This document shows, piece after piece, positions 42,849-52,430 of a stretch of 64,000 nucleotides of DNA. The notes below the pieces were generated by a model. That model was not told where the DNA came from. It saw only the letters and a list, made by a program, of their open reading frames with translations, and did not search any database. The stretch spans positions 1 to 64,000 of the forward strand of contig NZ_JAEK01000004.1 in the NCBI RefSeq assembly GCF_000518865.1, given 5' to 3'. A program made the position numbers and the translations under genes. Numbering within the stretch: the first letter of the stretch is position 1; each line of letters opens with the position of its first letter. This stretch comes from Bacillus sp. J37 (lineage in GTDB: Bacteria; Bacillota; Bacilli; Bacillales; Bacillaceae).

Positions 42849-43345
42849 GGTGATACCACAATTCTTTTGTCCTCATCATCTTGTTCGAATATAGTACCAT
42901 CATGCTTATATTTCTTTAAGATAAAATGAGTTGTTGTTGATAATACTGAATCTAATGTTGACAGCTTCTCGGATACAAACTGTGCAATTGCCGACATAGA
43001 TTTCCCCTCAATAATGACGGAAAGATCATATGCTCCTGACATAAGGTAGACAGATTTCACTTCATTGAAACGGTAAATACGCTTCGCGATATCGTCAAAT
43101 CCTACGCCTCGCTTCGGTTGGACTTTTACATCAATCATTGCCTTGACACCTTCATGTCCTTCCACTTTGGCCCAGTTTACCTGTGCTGTATAGTCAACGA
43201 TAATTCGCTGCTCTTCAAGTTTCTTTATCATGTTTTTTGTATCATCCACAGATAGATCAATCATTTTGGCGATTTGTTCTGCAGTCAAGCGGCAGTCGTC
43301 TTGTAATAATTCTAACAGCTCCACTTCTTTTTCACTAAACTTCAT
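42845..43345 (-). CDS. alaR: Lrp/AsnC-family regulator AlaR (YugG)
   Basis: A 166-residue regulator: N-terminal HTH (LTAEQIAKMIDLSVDDTKNM) and a C-terminal RAM amino-acid-binding domain (EVKSVYLMSGAYDLSVIIEG). Activates alaT in B. subtilis. First gene of the alaR-alaT operon, with TAGGAGTG upstream. Confidence 0.9.
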   Translation of the reverse strand: MKFSEKEVELLELLQDDCRLTAEQIAKMIDLSVDDTKNMIKKLEEQRIIVDYTAQVNWAKVEGHEGVKAMIDVKVQPKRGVGFDDIAKRIYRFNEVKSVYLMSGAYDLSVIIEGKSMSAIAQFVSEKLSTLDSVLSTTTHFILKKYKHDGTIFEQDDEDKRIVVSP

Positions 43346-43552
43346 TAAATACCACTCCTACTTTTCAAATCTTCAGACAATTATACCCCATATTACTTGT
43401 TTTTCATATGTTTCATAAAAAGAAATAGGGGTAGATTTTTACATGTGTGTTTTTTATATTTCCGTAAATCCTAAAAAAACAACATGTTAAATCAATCTAA
43501 TATTTTATCATACAATCGACAATATTTTATAGGAAAATTGGAGTGAATGCTT

Positions 43553-44380
43553 ATGGACTATTATTGCAGTGCCATGAAAATACTTGGCATTAACGTTCAC
43601 TATGAGGTATATAAACATCATCCTCTTAATCCAACCATTGTTTTAATTCATGGTTTTCTTTCCTCCAGCTTTTGCTATCGTAAGATTATTCCAATCTTAC
43701 AGGAGGATTTTACACTTGTCACAATTGATTTACCACCTTTTGGCAAAACAGAAAAATCAACAGATTTCGTCCATTCATACTCAAACATGGCAAAAGTCGT
43801 TATTCAGTTAGTAGAAGGGTTAAATATAAAGAAAGCGTATCTTGTGGGACATTCAATGGGTGGACAAGTTTCTCTAAATGCCGCAAAGCAGAGACCTGAT
43901 TTATTTGAAAAAGTGGCATTACTATGCAGCTCAGGTTATATGAAAGGTGTCCACCCTAGTTTAAAGCTCGGTTCTTATTTTCCCTATTTCTATTTAGGGA
44001 TAAAACATTGGCTGGCAAGACAAGGTGTTTTAAAGAATTTATATAATGTTGTTCATGATCGAACTCTTATAGACCAGGAAATGATGGACGGATATATGGA
44101 GCCTTTCCTTGATGATAAAATTTTCAGAGCCTTAAACCGGATGATTCGTGATCATGAGGGTGATCTCTCGTCAGAAGAATTAAAGCTAATTGAACAACCA
44201 AGCTTACTTCTTTGGGGGAATGAAGACAAAGTCGTACCAGTTCATATCGGGGAAAGGTTAAAAAAGGATTTACCAAATTCAACGTTTTTTTCATTTAAAC
44301 AAACAGGACACCTTGTCCCTGAGGAAAGACCTGAACATGTATCTGAAAAAATTGCTACATTTTTTTACCAGGCAACATAA
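43553..44380 (+). CDS. yugF: Alpha/beta hydrolase YugF
   Basis: A 275-residue alpha/beta hydrolase with the oxyanion HG (LIHGFLSS), nucleophile elbow VGHSMGGQVS, acid in LLWGNEDKVVP and catalytic His in KQTGHLVPEE. Substrate unknown. Two ATGs (43547, 43553) are possible; the second is nine bases from GGAG and better spaced. Confidence 0.9.
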   Translation: MDYYCSAMKILGINVHYEVYKHHPLNPTIVLIHGFLSSSFCYRKIIPILQEDFTLVTIDLPPFGKTEKSTDFVHSYSNMAKVVIQLVEGLNIKKAYLVGHSMGGQVSLNAAKQRPDLFEKVALLCSSGYMKGVHPSLKLGSYFPYFYLGIKHWLARQGVLKNLYNVVHDRTLIDQEMMDGYMEPFLDDKIFRALNRMIRDHEGDLSSEELKLIEQPSLLLWGNEDKVVPVHIGERLKKDLPNSTFFSFKQTGHLVPEERPEHVSEKIATFFYQAT

Positions 44381-44383
44381 AAA

Positions 44384-44409
44384 GAAGTCCTTATATCCAT
44401 AAGGGCTTC
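44384..44409 (-). terminator. yugE terminator
   Basis: GAAGTCCTTAT (44384-44394) pairs with ATAAGGGCTTC (44399-44409) with one mismatch; minus-strand tail TTTTTATG. Confidence 0.7.
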
Positions 44410-44429
44410 CTCAATATCCTGCTTCAATA

Positions 44430-44729
44430 TTACATCTCACAACTTGAATTGTGTTTAATTAGGAGAAGTTTTCTAGCCATCCTTTCACAATCGGAAAGTG
44501 GAATAATTTCTTCAAAGGAAAACTCAAAAATGGCTTGTATTTTTCTTGCAAGTTTTATTTCTTCTTCAAAAAGATGTACTGCTTGCAACACATCAACTAC
44601 CTCTGTTTCATAATGGCCTGCCCCATAACCTAAAGGATCCCATTGTAACAATACATCCATAATTTTTAGATTCGTTTGTTGTGCTTCCAATTTTTTCACC
44701 TTTGATAATCTTTTTTTTTGCACTGCCAT
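44430..44729 (-). CDS. yugE: DUF1871 protein YugE
   Basis: A 99-residue cytosolic protein of the DUF1871 family: MDVLLQWDPLGYGAGHYETE and a FEFSFEEIIPLSDCERMA segment. Function unknown. The first 20 or so residues are very basic and have no clear ribosome binding site, so the real start may lie further inside. Convergent with yugF as in B. subtilis. Confidence 0.85.
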   Translation of the reverse strand: MAVQKKRLSKVKKLEAQQTNLKIMDVLLQWDPLGYGAGHYETEVVDVLQAVHLFEEEIKLARKIQAIFEFSFEEIIPLSDCERMARKLLLIKHNSSCEM

Positions 44730-44796
44730 TGTAACATACTTATAGTAAGAGTATATATTAGAATCTATCCTATAAAAAGATGAGGTGTGATAATCA

Positions 44797-45972
44797 ATGA
44801 GTCGATTTGATAAAGTGATTAATCGAAAACAAACAGATTCAGTAAAGTGGGACTATACAAAGAAAATTTTCGGTGTGGAAAATGTCTTGCCAATGTGGGT
44901 AGCTGATATGGATTTTTCAGTACCTGAAGAAGTAATAGCTGCCTTACACTCCCGTGTTGATCATGGTATTTTTGGTTATACAATGCCAGGGACAAATATG
45001 GAAAAAGCTGTGCAGAGCTGGTTAAAAAAACGCCATCGTTGGGAGATTGATCCTAAAACTATCTCATATAGCCCAGGGATTGTAACGGCTATTAGCTTAG
45101 CTATTCATGCCTTTACATCTCATGACGAAAAGATTGTCGTTCAACCACCGGTTTATTATCCTTTTTTTGAAATTGCTCAAAAGCATAAAAGAGAAGTATT
45201 ATACAATAAATTAATTCTTAATGAAGATTTCCGCTACGAGATTGACTTTAATGACCTTGAAGCAAAGCTTTCTGACGAAAAAACAAAGCTGTTTATTCTT
45301 TGTAATCCGCATAATCCTAGTGGACGTGTTTGGTCGCGTGAAGAATTAACCAAAATTGGTGATCTATGTATTAAGCATAATGTCATCATCATTTCAGATG
45401 ACATTCATTCTGACCTTTTATTATTTGGAAGTCGTTATACACCAATCGCATCAATAAGAGAGGACATCGCTAATCAGACTGTCACATGTATCGCACCAAG
45501 TAAAACATTTAATTTAGCAGGACTCCAGTCTTCTCTCGTTCTTATTCCAAATGATTCTCTTAAACGGAGATATCACGATGTTCAACAACTTTTTGGTCTT
45601 TTAAGTATTAATACAATAGGAGCCGATGCTATGGAAGCAGCCTACTCTTATGGCGAAAAATGGCTTGATGAACTTCTCCCATATCTGGAGGAAAATGTTG
45701 TTATAATCGAAGACTATTTAAAAGAGCATTTGCCCCAAGTGAAAGTCATGAGACCTGAAGCCACATATCTTGTATGGCTTGATGCAAGAAGTTTAAATAA
45801 AACAGATAAAGAATTACAAGAACTTCTACTTAAAAAAGGGAAACTGGCATTACATATCGGATCTAAATTTGGAGCAAATGGTGAAGGATTTTTAAGAATG
45901 AATATTGCCTGTCCAAAATCAACTATTATTGAAGGAATGGAAAGGCTTGTCACAGCTTTAAAAGCAAAATAA
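44797..45972 (+). CDS. patB: Cystathionine beta-lyase / C-S lyase PatB
   Basis: A 391-residue MalY/PatB-type PLP enzyme cleaving C-S bonds of cystathionine and related thioethers. The PLP lysine lies in IAPSKTFNLAGLQ; CNPHNPSGRVW and the N-terminal MWVADMDFSVPEE are family hallmarks. GATGAGGTG gives the RBS. Monocistronic, ends in a hairpin. Confidence 0.95.
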   Translation: MSRFDKVINRKQTDSVKWDYTKKIFGVENVLPMWVADMDFSVPEEVIAALHSRVDHGIFGYTMPGTNMEKAVQSWLKKRHRWEIDPKTISYSPGIVTAISLAIHAFTSHDEKIVVQPPVYYPFFEIAQKHKREVLYNKLILNEDFRYEIDFNDLEAKLSDEKTKLFILCNPHNPSGRVWSREELTKIGDLCIKHNVIIISDDIHSDLLLFGSRYTPIASIREDIANQTVTCIAPSKTFNLAGLQSSLVLIPNDSLKRRYHDVQQLFGLLSINTIGADAMEAAYSYGEKWLDELLPYLEENVVIIEDYLKEHLPQVKVMRPEATYLVWLDARSLNKTDKELQELLLKKGKLALHIGSKFGANGEGFLRMNIACPKSTIIEGMERLVTALKAK

Positions 45973-45985
45973 CGATACATCAAAA

Positions 45986-46025
45986 ACTCTTCAGATATTT
46001 AATCAGTTGATACCTGAAGAGTATT
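45986..46025 (+). terminator. patB terminator
   Basis: ACTCTTCAG (45986-45994) pairs with CTGAAGAGT (46014-46022) followed by ATTTGG; the T-run is weak. Confidence 0.6.
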
Positions 46026-46167
46026 TGGTACATAAAAGTCCATTTATTTTAGAAAACAATACTTACTGCAAAGAATTAGGACGTCGATGTCTTTTCTATA
46101 CTTTAATCCTTAATATAGTTAAACTTTCTTAAAGTATTAAAAATTTAAACAAATCCCCTTCAAGTAA

Positions 46168-46176
46168 TGGTATAAT
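46168..46176 (+). promoter_or_regulatory. kinB extended -10 promoter
   Basis: TGGTATAAT forms an extended -10 with a perfect hexamer; no good -35 is present. Predicted start near 46183, about 33 bases before the kinB start codon. Confidence 0.6.
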
Positions 46177-46215
46177 TAGACAGAAAATACTTTTACTAAC
46201 TAAAGGTGACTAATA

Positions 46216-47535
46216 ATGGATCTCGTAAAAGATATCATCCTACAAACTACATTTGTTATATTACCAATTTTTATCTTCCATCTGTTTTGGTTAAGCAGGA
46301 ATGATCTTAATGCATTGAAAACGAATATACCTTTAATCACATTCGGGTGTATGATTTCATCCATTCTTTGCATTATTGCTCCAATTGAAATCATTGATGG
46401 TTTATATTTCAATTTGCATACAATCCCATTATTTATTAGTTTTGTATACGGCGGCTATATTTCCGGCTTCATCACTCTTCTATCAACAATAGCTTATTTT
46501 GTATATCCGTATGAATATAGTCTGTTTTATCTGGGTATTAGTATACTAGTCTATGGTATTATTTCACTATCGATTCGGAATCGTTGGCTTACATATACCT
46601 TAAAGAAAAAATTCTTATACACACTACTTTATGGCGCAAGTATTCTGACTTTCACTTTATTAGTATTTTTGTTTGTAAGCGTTTCAAAAATTGAATCGGT
46701 TCATTTTCAACAAATTATCCTTGTCGGGGTTTCCATTTTCATTTTAACACTAATGCTGGTCTTGTCCGTTTACCTAGTTGAATATATGAGAGCAACAGCT
46801 GTTTTACGATTAGAGTTGGTGAAAGCCGAAAAGCTATCAATAGTGAGTGAACTTGCCGCAAGTGTAGCCCATGAAGTCAGAAATCCACTGACTGTTGTTC
46901 GGGGCTTCGTTCAGCTTATTGGAAACTCAACCGATAGCACAGATAATCAACGAAAAGAATACATGAATCTCGTTCTTGCCGAATTAGACCGAGCTCAATC
47001 CATCATCACAGACTACCTTGGAATGGCTGGTCAGCACAAGGTTCAAAAGGAAAAAATCAACCTAACTGATACTCTTAATGAAATTACGGTTTTAATGACT
47101 TCATATGCTAATTTCAAGACTGTTCGATTCAACTGTGATATCGAAAAGAACTTGTATGTCTTTGGTGACCGTTCAAAATTAAAACAAGTATTTATAAATA
47201 TTATTAAAAATTCTATTGAAGCTGTTCCAAGTATCAACGGTATCGTGTCTATTAAAGCTGAAGTGAAGGAAGAACTTATTTATATTAAGATTTCAGATAA
47301 TGGGGTTGGAATGACTAAAGAACAAATCGAACGGTTGGGAGAGCCTTATTATTCGCTTAAAGAAAATGGGACTGGTCTCGGATTAACCGTTACCTACAGC
47401 ATCATAAACAGTCACGGCGGATCTGTTAAATATTCAAGTGAACTAAACAAAGGAACAATTGCCATTGTTCGATTGCCCTTCTATGTCAACAAAAGCACCA
47501 CACATCCATTTGAGGTACATCAAAATTTAGGGTAG
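46216..47535 (+). CDS. kinB: Sporulation sensor kinase KinB
   Basis: A 439-residue kinase that feeds phosphate into the Spo0F-Spo0B-Spo0A relay. Six membrane helices (5TM-5TMR_LYT-like, residues about 5-200) precede HisKA (ASVAHEVRNPLTVVRGF) and HATPase (NIIKNSIEAV, DNGVGMTKEQ, GTGLGLTVTYSI). In B. subtilis kinB is co-transcribed with kapB, which is required for its activity; here sodC and another gene on the opposite strand separate them. Confidence 0.94.
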   Translation: MDLVKDIILQTTFVILPIFIFHLFWLSRNDLNALKTNIPLITFGCMISSILCIIAPIEIIDGLYFNLHTIPLFISFVYGGYISGFITLLSTIAYFVYPYEYSLFYLGISILVYGIISLSIRNRWLTYTLKKKFLYTLLYGASILTFTLLVFLFVSVSKIESVHFQQIILVGVSIFILTLMLVLSVYLVEYMRATAVLRLELVKAEKLSIVSELAASVAHEVRNPLTVVRGFVQLIGNSTDSTDNQRKEYMNLVLAELDRAQSIITDYLGMAGQHKVQKEKINLTDTLNEITVLMTSYANFKTVRFNCDIEKNLYVFGDRSKLKQVFINIIKNSIEAVPSINGIVSIKAEVKEELIYIKISDNGVGMTKEQIERLGEPYYSLKENGTGLGLTVTYSIINSHGGSVKYSSELNKGTIAIVRLPFYVNKSTTHPFEVHQNLG

Positions 47536-47578
47536 AAAAATGATAGATATTGTCTTTTTTATAATACATACTTTATAC

Positions 47579-47612
47579 ACAAAAAAGGATGATTGTTAGT
47601 CATCCTTTTTTG
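47579..47612. terminator. Bidirectional terminator between kinB and sodC
   Basis: AAAAAAGGATGA (47581-47592) pairs with TCATCCTTTTTT (47600-47611), with poly-A and poly-T flanks for both converging genes. Confidence 0.9.
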
Positions 47613-47613
47613 T

Positions 47614-48183
47614 TCATTCCTCTTCCTCTTCAGGCTTAACTTCCTTCTTATCACTTCGTTCTGCCTCTTTTTCTGTAATTTCACCACATGCGATTCTCTG
47701 TCCTGAATTGCCTGCAGGTTGTGACATACCGTCGTCTTTACCATCTGTTATGACAATAGACGTACCTTCTTGACGGAGCAAGGAGTTTTTCTTGTCAGCC
47801 TTTAACGTTAGCTGAGGAGCCATTAATGTTGCTTCAGCTTTCCCATTTTCCGAAATGATGTTTGGCAGGTCCCCTGCGTGTGCTCCTTCAGGATGAAGTA
47901 ATCCGTGTTGCTTTTCATCAGGGTTAAAATGATTTCCAGCAGATTTAAACTCGGGAGCTTCACATGTTCCTTTTTCATGTATGTGAAACCCTAGCTCCCC
48001 ATCAGGCAATCCCTCCAGCATAACGTCCAGTTCGACACCCTCAGACTGCTCCGACAGTTTAATTGTCCCTAAAGAATCACCGCTAGTATTAAACATTTCA
48101 ACATCCATTTTCGTGATCTCTTTTTCCATACAACCGGTTAATACAAAAAGAAATACAATAGAAAAAAAAGTTATATGCTTCAT
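47614..48183 (-). CDS. sodC: Cu/Zn superoxide dismutase-like lipoprotein SodC
   Basis: A 189-residue lipoprotein with lipobox LTGC near residue 20. The SodC fold motifs are GFHIHEKGTC (two Cu ligands), SAGNHFNP (bridging His), HGLLHPEGAHAGDLPN (Zn ligands) and SGQRIACGEI with both disulfide cysteines. At the fourth Cu ligand the usual VVIH is VIT (TSIVITDGKDDG), so dismutase activity is uncertain. The tail is an acidic/charged run. B. subtilis YojM also lost Cu ligands but different ones. The second of two ATGs (48186, 48183) is better spaced from GGAGG. Confidence 0.88.
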   Translation of the reverse strand: MKHITFFSIVFLFVLTGCMEKEITKMDVEMFNTSGDSLGTIKLSEQSEGVELDVMLEGLPDGELGFHIHEKGTCEAPEFKSAGNHFNPDEKQHGLLHPEGAHAGDLPNIISENGKAEATLMAPQLTLKADKKNSLLRQEGTSIVITDGKDDGMSQPAGNSGQRIACGEITEKEAERSDKKEVKPEEEEE

Positions 48184-48293
48184 CATACCCTCCAACAAAA
48201 GTATTGGCTAAAGGGTATTTTTCGCCTGACAATCTGTTTTTATACTATTCATGAACACAAAACTGTGAGCGATTGCAAAAACAGGTTAGATAC

Positions 48294-48503
48294 TCACTTT
48301 TCTTTTGACTGTTTGCCTCCCTTCATTAATTTATCCACTTTGTCTTCTTCTTTTTTTGATACTTTTAATATAAAACGGAAAGCAAAAAAAGCTGCGATGG
48401 TAAAGATGACCATTGTTATAGCTGCTGGAATATATTCCGTTTTATCCTCCGGGAAATATAAGAACAATCCTATTATAGGGTTTAGATAATCCAATTTATT
48501 CAC
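48294..48503 (-). CDS. Small membrane protein of unknown function
   Basis: A 69-residue protein with one strong membrane segment (about residues 24-46, IPAAITMVIFTIAAFFAFRF) and a highly charged C-terminus (KKEEDKVDKLMKGG). Start GTG at 48503 or TTG 12 bases later; GAGAGGG lies upstream and fits the TTG better. No family recognised. It lies with sodC in the insertion between kinB and kapB and might be transcribed with it. Confidence 0.5.
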   Translation of the reverse strand: MNKLDYLNPIIGLFLYFPEDKTEYIPAAITMVIFTIAAFFAFRFILKVSKKEEDKVDKLMKGGKQSKEK

Positions 48504-48674
48504 GCCCTCTCTTTGTCCTACTATAGCAAGATTTTTTAATTTTCACTAGTTCGCAAAAGCAGATAAAACAAAACGTTCACAATTGCGTTGGAATACCGAC
48601 TTAATGAAATAAATGGTAGTATAGACAGAGAGTAGTTCATTTGAATGAAGTTTTAGTTTAAGGGGGTAAACATA

Positions 48675-49058
48675 GTGGAAGAAAAGAAAATTGGAGATGT
48701 TGTAACAGGGATTTATAAAACAGGAAAATATATCGGAGTCGTTACGGACATTCGCCAAATGCATTACTTAGTTCAAGTAAAAGCTGTGATTAAGCATCCT
48801 CAACAAGGAGATTTACATAATCCGAAACAGGTGGATGTCCAAATGTTTCATGAACGAAGAGCTTTAGCTTTTAATGAACAAACAAATGTACCAAAGCAGA
48901 TGGTTAAACCTTTTGATGGAGATATACCTGATTATCAGCAGTCTTTACAGAAAGCTGTGATATCCATGAAACAGGATTTAGAAGAAATGAACACTGAGTG
49001 GGCACAACAGTCTTTAAACAGACTACAAGTATTGGAAAAAGAATACTTCTCTAAATAA
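48675..49058 (+). CDS. kapB: Kinase-associated lipoprotein-like protein KapB
   Basis: A 127-residue SH3-like beta-barrel protein (GDVVTGIYKTGKYIGVV, HPQQGDLHNPKQVDV, MVKPFDGDIPDYQQSL) needed for KinB signalling in B. subtilis. GTG start with AAGGGGG upstream. It no longer adjoins kinB and must have its own promoter. Confidence 0.93.
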   Translation: MEEKKIGDVVTGIYKTGKYIGVVTDIRQMHYLVQVKAVIKHPQQGDLHNPKQVDVQMFHERRALAFNEQTNVPKQMVKPFDGDIPDYQQSLQKAVISMKQDLEEMNTEWAQQSLNRLQVLEKEYFSK

Positions 49059-49072
49059 TCGCAAATGATTTA

Positions 49073-49125
49073 CTCAATAACAATATTACTCCACACTTCA
49101 TACAATATTGTTATTGAGCTTTTAT
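49073..49125. terminator. Shared kapB-kapD terminator
   Basis: CTCAATAACAATATT (49073-49087) and AATATTGTTATTGAG (49104-49118) form a perfect 15-bp stem, followed on the plus strand by CTTTTATAC. AT-rich, serving converging kapB and kapD. Confidence 0.75.
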
Positions 49126-49150
49126 ACTTTGTTTACTTCCATTGATAAAG

Positions 49151-49774
49151 TTATGTGGCATATTTATTTAAAACCTCTGATAAATCAATTCGGTCTCCAA
49201 TTGTAGGTGGAGTCGGTTTTTGTAAATAACGCTTATCATCCTCAACTAACTTGAATAAATTATAGGTAGTTAGAGCATCATCCAGTGCACGATGATGTTT
49301 TCCAGTTGCTTTCTTTCCGTATTCTTCAACAGCCTTCCATAAACCGGTTTGATTACGATCTCCAAAGAACTTTTTATATTCCATTGATAGATCTCTAAAT
49401 TTACCCGTGAACGGGAATTCTATTTTATTCATTTCACAATTATGTCTTAATACTTTCATATCCATATTCCCCCACGTAATAACTGTTGTAGGGGCTTTTT
49501 GATTATAATTAGATAAAATACCTAATAGTTCTGTAAACGTCATACCCTGGTCTATTTTTTCCTGTGAAATTTGCAGAAAGGTTTTACATCGTTCACTCAA
49601 ATTGGGGAATTGGTTTGGTTTTACGTATGAGGAGAATTGCTCTTCAATCTTTTGGTTTTTAACAGAAACAATACCCACTTCAATTATTTCAGGGTAAAAC
49701 CCCTTTGGGTTGGATTTTCCTTCTGGCATTGTAAATTCAAAATCAATAAATAGTAATTGCTCTTGTCCCTCCAA
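49151..49774 (-). CDS. kapD: KapD, 3'-5' exonuclease-fold inhibitor of KinA pathway
   Basis: A 207-residue DEDDh exonuclease-fold protein: FIDFEFTMPEG (Exo I, D and E), VITWGNMDMKVL (Exo II) and GKHHRALDDALTTYNLF (Exo III with H and D). In B. subtilis KapD reduces KinA-dependent sporulation by an unknown route. TTG start with AGGAGG upstream. Synteny fits. Confidence 0.92.
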   Translation of the reverse strand: MEGQEQLLFIDFEFTMPEGKSNPKGFYPEIIEVGIVSVKNQKIEEQFSSYVKPNQFPNLSERCKTFLQISQEKIDQGMTFTELLGILSNYNQKAPTTVITWGNMDMKVLRHNCEMNKIEFPFTGKFRDLSMEYKKFFGDRNQTGLWKAVEEYGKKATGKHHRALDDALTTYNLFKLVEDDKRYLQKPTPPTIGDRIDLSEVLNKYAT

Positions 49775-50067
49775 TCTGCTTCACTCCTCCTTTACTAAGA
49801 AATAGTTTGTTAGTTTCATTATATCACCGAAGCGCTAGAAAGAACTTCAATTTTCCGAAAAATAATGAAATATCCCTTGACTATTTTTTTATAGTAAATC
49901 TTTAAGGTGGACGATTCATTTTAAATATATTCAACTGGCAGGATTGTTAGGTATAATTTTTTTAGAACATATACAATCAATACGCTTATTTTTAAGAAAA
50001 ATCATGTACAATATGACTAATGACCTTAAAAAAGCCTTGTCTACTAATATAGAAAGAAAGTGAATGT

Positions 50068-51918
50068 ATGCGGAGATTATTTGGCTGGATATGTATCTTT
50101 ATCATGGTTCCCATTTTCCTCCTTTGCGGTTTTATAGCAGGAAAAGAATCTCAGGCAGTAAAAGGATTGGGAACTGTATTAGATGAAAAAATTCCTATCG
50201 ATACTGTCCAACTCGTTGAAAACAGCTACGTCTTTGACCATGAGGGACGTCTAATATCAGAGATTGTTACCGATCAACAAAACCGAACATATCTTTCATA
50301 TGAAGATATTCCTGATGTTGTCAAAACAGTTTACATCGAATCAGAAGATAAGCGTTTTTTTGAACATATCGGATTTGATGCAGCAGGTATGCTTCGGGCA
50401 GTCTTAATTAATGCCCAATCTCAATCGGTTGAGCAGGGTGGGAGTACCATTACCCAGCAATTAGCACGGAATGTCTATTTATCACATGAACAATCTTATA
50501 ATCGTAAATTAAGTGAGCTTTTATATTCCTATCAACTGGAAAAAAACTTCACGAAGGAACAGATCTTAGAGGCCTACTTAAATGCCATATACTTCGGAAA
50601 TGGAACATATGGAATCGGGACAGCTTCCAGTTATTATTTTAATAAACAAATTCAGGAACTAAGCTTGGCTGAGCTTGTCTTTATTAGTGCTATACCAAAT
50701 AACCCGACAATGTACGACCCGGTAAAAAACTTTCAAGCAACGAAAGAGCGGCAGGAAAGATTGCTTCAGATTCTATATGAAAATGGTTCTATTTCAAGTG
50801 ATGAATTGCAGGATGCTTTGAAAGATTCTATCAACCTTACCATAAAAACCCGGACAGATACTAATGCCGACTATGTGACATATGTTCATCACGAGTTAAA
50901 ACAATTAATCGCTGAAAAAGAAGGCTTTGCTCAACAAGCAGAATCAGCAAAAAATAAAGATACACTAAAAAAACAACTAAATGAAAAAGTAAATCAAGTC
51001 TTAAGCAAGGGTGTTATTATCCATACAGCATTGGAAACTGAGCGTCAGAATACATTAGTACATGCAATAGAACAGTATATTCCATCAAAAGATACTCAAG
51101 GATCAGCTGCAGTCATTAATCATAAAACACATCAAATTGTTGCATTATCCGGTGGTAAAAATTATGAAAAATATTCATTTAACAGAGCATATCAAGCTTA
51201 CAGACAACCTGGTTCAGCAATAAAACCTTTATTGGATTATGCTCCCTATATTGATATTACCGGCGCAACAGCTACCTCAAGAATTGACGCAGGTGAATTT
51301 TGTAAGGATGACTGGTGCCCGGAAAATTATAGTGGTAAAAATTATGGAAAAGTCACATTGGAGACAGCCCTAAAATATTCCTATAATACGGCAGCAGTTC
51401 GCTTGCTCGATCAAATTGGAATTGAACAAGGATTTTCTTACTTGGATCCTTTTCAGTTTGCCAACATCTCAAATAGCGACCATCAGCTTCCAGCTGCAAT
51501 TGGTGGTGTCAGCATCGGTGTATCTCCACTTGAATTGACAAATGCTTACACAACCTTTGGTAATAAAGGGGTCTTTTATCAAAACCATGCGATTACCAAA
51601 GTAACAGATTTAAATGGGCAAACTCTCTATGAATGGAAGGAAGAGCCTACACGTGTTTGGAAGGAATCAACCAATACACAGATGCTTTCATTACTGTCAG
51701 CTGTTGTAAAAAGTGGCACAGGGCAAAAGGCATACTTTCCAAGTGATTATATCGGAGGAAAAACAGGTACTTCTAACAATTATTATGATCTTTGGTTTGC
51801 CGGTCTAACAGAAACCTATACAGGGGCAGTTTGGGTTGGAAAAGATCAGCCTGCTAACATTGAAAGAATGTATACCCAATCACCTCAACAACTAATATGG
51901 AAAGAGATGATGAAGTAA
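50068..51918 (+). CDS. pbpD: Class A penicillin-binding protein 4
   Basis: A 616-residue bifunctional peptidoglycan synthase. N-terminal membrane anchor (about 5-25), GT51 glycosyltransferase with ESEDKRFFEHIGFDAAGM and GGSTITQQLARN, and a transpeptidase with S-x-x-K in QPGSAIKPLLDY, S-x-N in YSYNTAAV and KTG in GGKTGTSNNY. Length close to B. subtilis PBP4 (624). Divergent from kapD across 293 bases in which I find no further gene. Followed 27 bases later by yuxK. Confidence 0.95.
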   Translation: MRRLFGWICIFIMVPIFLLCGFIAGKESQAVKGLGTVLDEKIPIDTVQLVENSYVFDHEGRLISEIVTDQQNRTYLSYEDIPDVVKTVYIESEDKRFFEHIGFDAAGMLRAVLINAQSQSVEQGGSTITQQLARNVYLSHEQSYNRKLSELLYSYQLEKNFTKEQILEAYLNAIYFGNGTYGIGTASSYYFNKQIQELSLAELVFISAIPNNPTMYDPVKNFQATKERQERLLQILYENGSISSDELQDALKDSINLTIKTRTDTNADYVTYVHHELKQLIAEKEGFAQQAESAKNKDTLKKQLNEKVNQVLSKGVIIHTALETERQNTLVHAIEQYIPSKDTQGSAAVINHKTHQIVALSGGKNYEKYSFNRAYQAYRQPGSAIKPLLDYAPYIDITGATATSRIDAGEFCKDDWCPENYSGKNYGKVTLETALKYSYNTAAVRLLDQIGIEQGFSYLDPFQFANISNSDHQLPAAIGGVSIGVSPLELTNAYTTFGNKGVFYQNHAITKVTDLNGQTLYEWKEEPTRVWKESTNTQMLSLLSAVVKSGTGQKAYFPSDYIGGKTGTSNNYYDLWFAGLTETYTGAVWVGKDQPANIERMYTQSPQQLIWKEMMK

Positions 51919-51945
51919 CTCATTCTACTTAAAGGAGGGTTTAAG

Positions 51946-52359
51946 TTGCTGAATAACCATAATGCCTCTATATTGCTTTTTGATGGAGTATGTCATTTTT
52001 GTGATCGATCTGTTCAATTCTTAATTCACCACGATCACAAAGGGGTCATAAAATTTGCTGCTCTGCAGTCGAACAAAGGGCAAGAATTGTTACGTGAATA
52101 TCAACTTTCAACTACTGATCTAAACAGTTTGGTCTTTATACACGGTCAACATTACTTCACAAAATCAACGGCCGTGAGAGAAATTTGCCGTCAGCTAGGC
52201 GGTAGGTGGAAACTTTTAGCTGTAATACTAAAACTGATCCCAAGACCAATAGCTGATACTATATATGATTTAGTCGCAAAAAATCGTTATAAATGGTTCG
52301 GTCAAAAAGATCAGTGTTTGATTCCGAGTAAAGAAGTAAGAAAACGATTTTTACAGTAG
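51946..52359 (+). CDS. yuxK: DCC-family thiol-disulfide oxidoreductase YuxK
   Basis: A 137-residue DUF393 protein with the family motif FDGVCHFCDRSVQFLI (D-x-x-C-x-x-C). Cytoplasmic, function unknown. TTG start with AAAGGAGGG upstream. Likely co-transcribed with pbpD. Confidence 0.92.
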   Translation: MLNNHNASILLFDGVCHFCDRSVQFLIHHDHKGVIKFAALQSNKGQELLREYQLSTTDLNSLVFIHGQHYFTKSTAVREICRQLGGRWKLLAVILKLIPRPIADTIYDLVAKNRYKWFGQKDQCLIPSKEVRKRFLQ

Positions 52360-52430
52360 GAGTACGCTATTTTTATAGGCTTTTTCTAAGTAAAGTTTGA
52401 TACTTTTAAATACTAGTTTTAACGTTTTTA

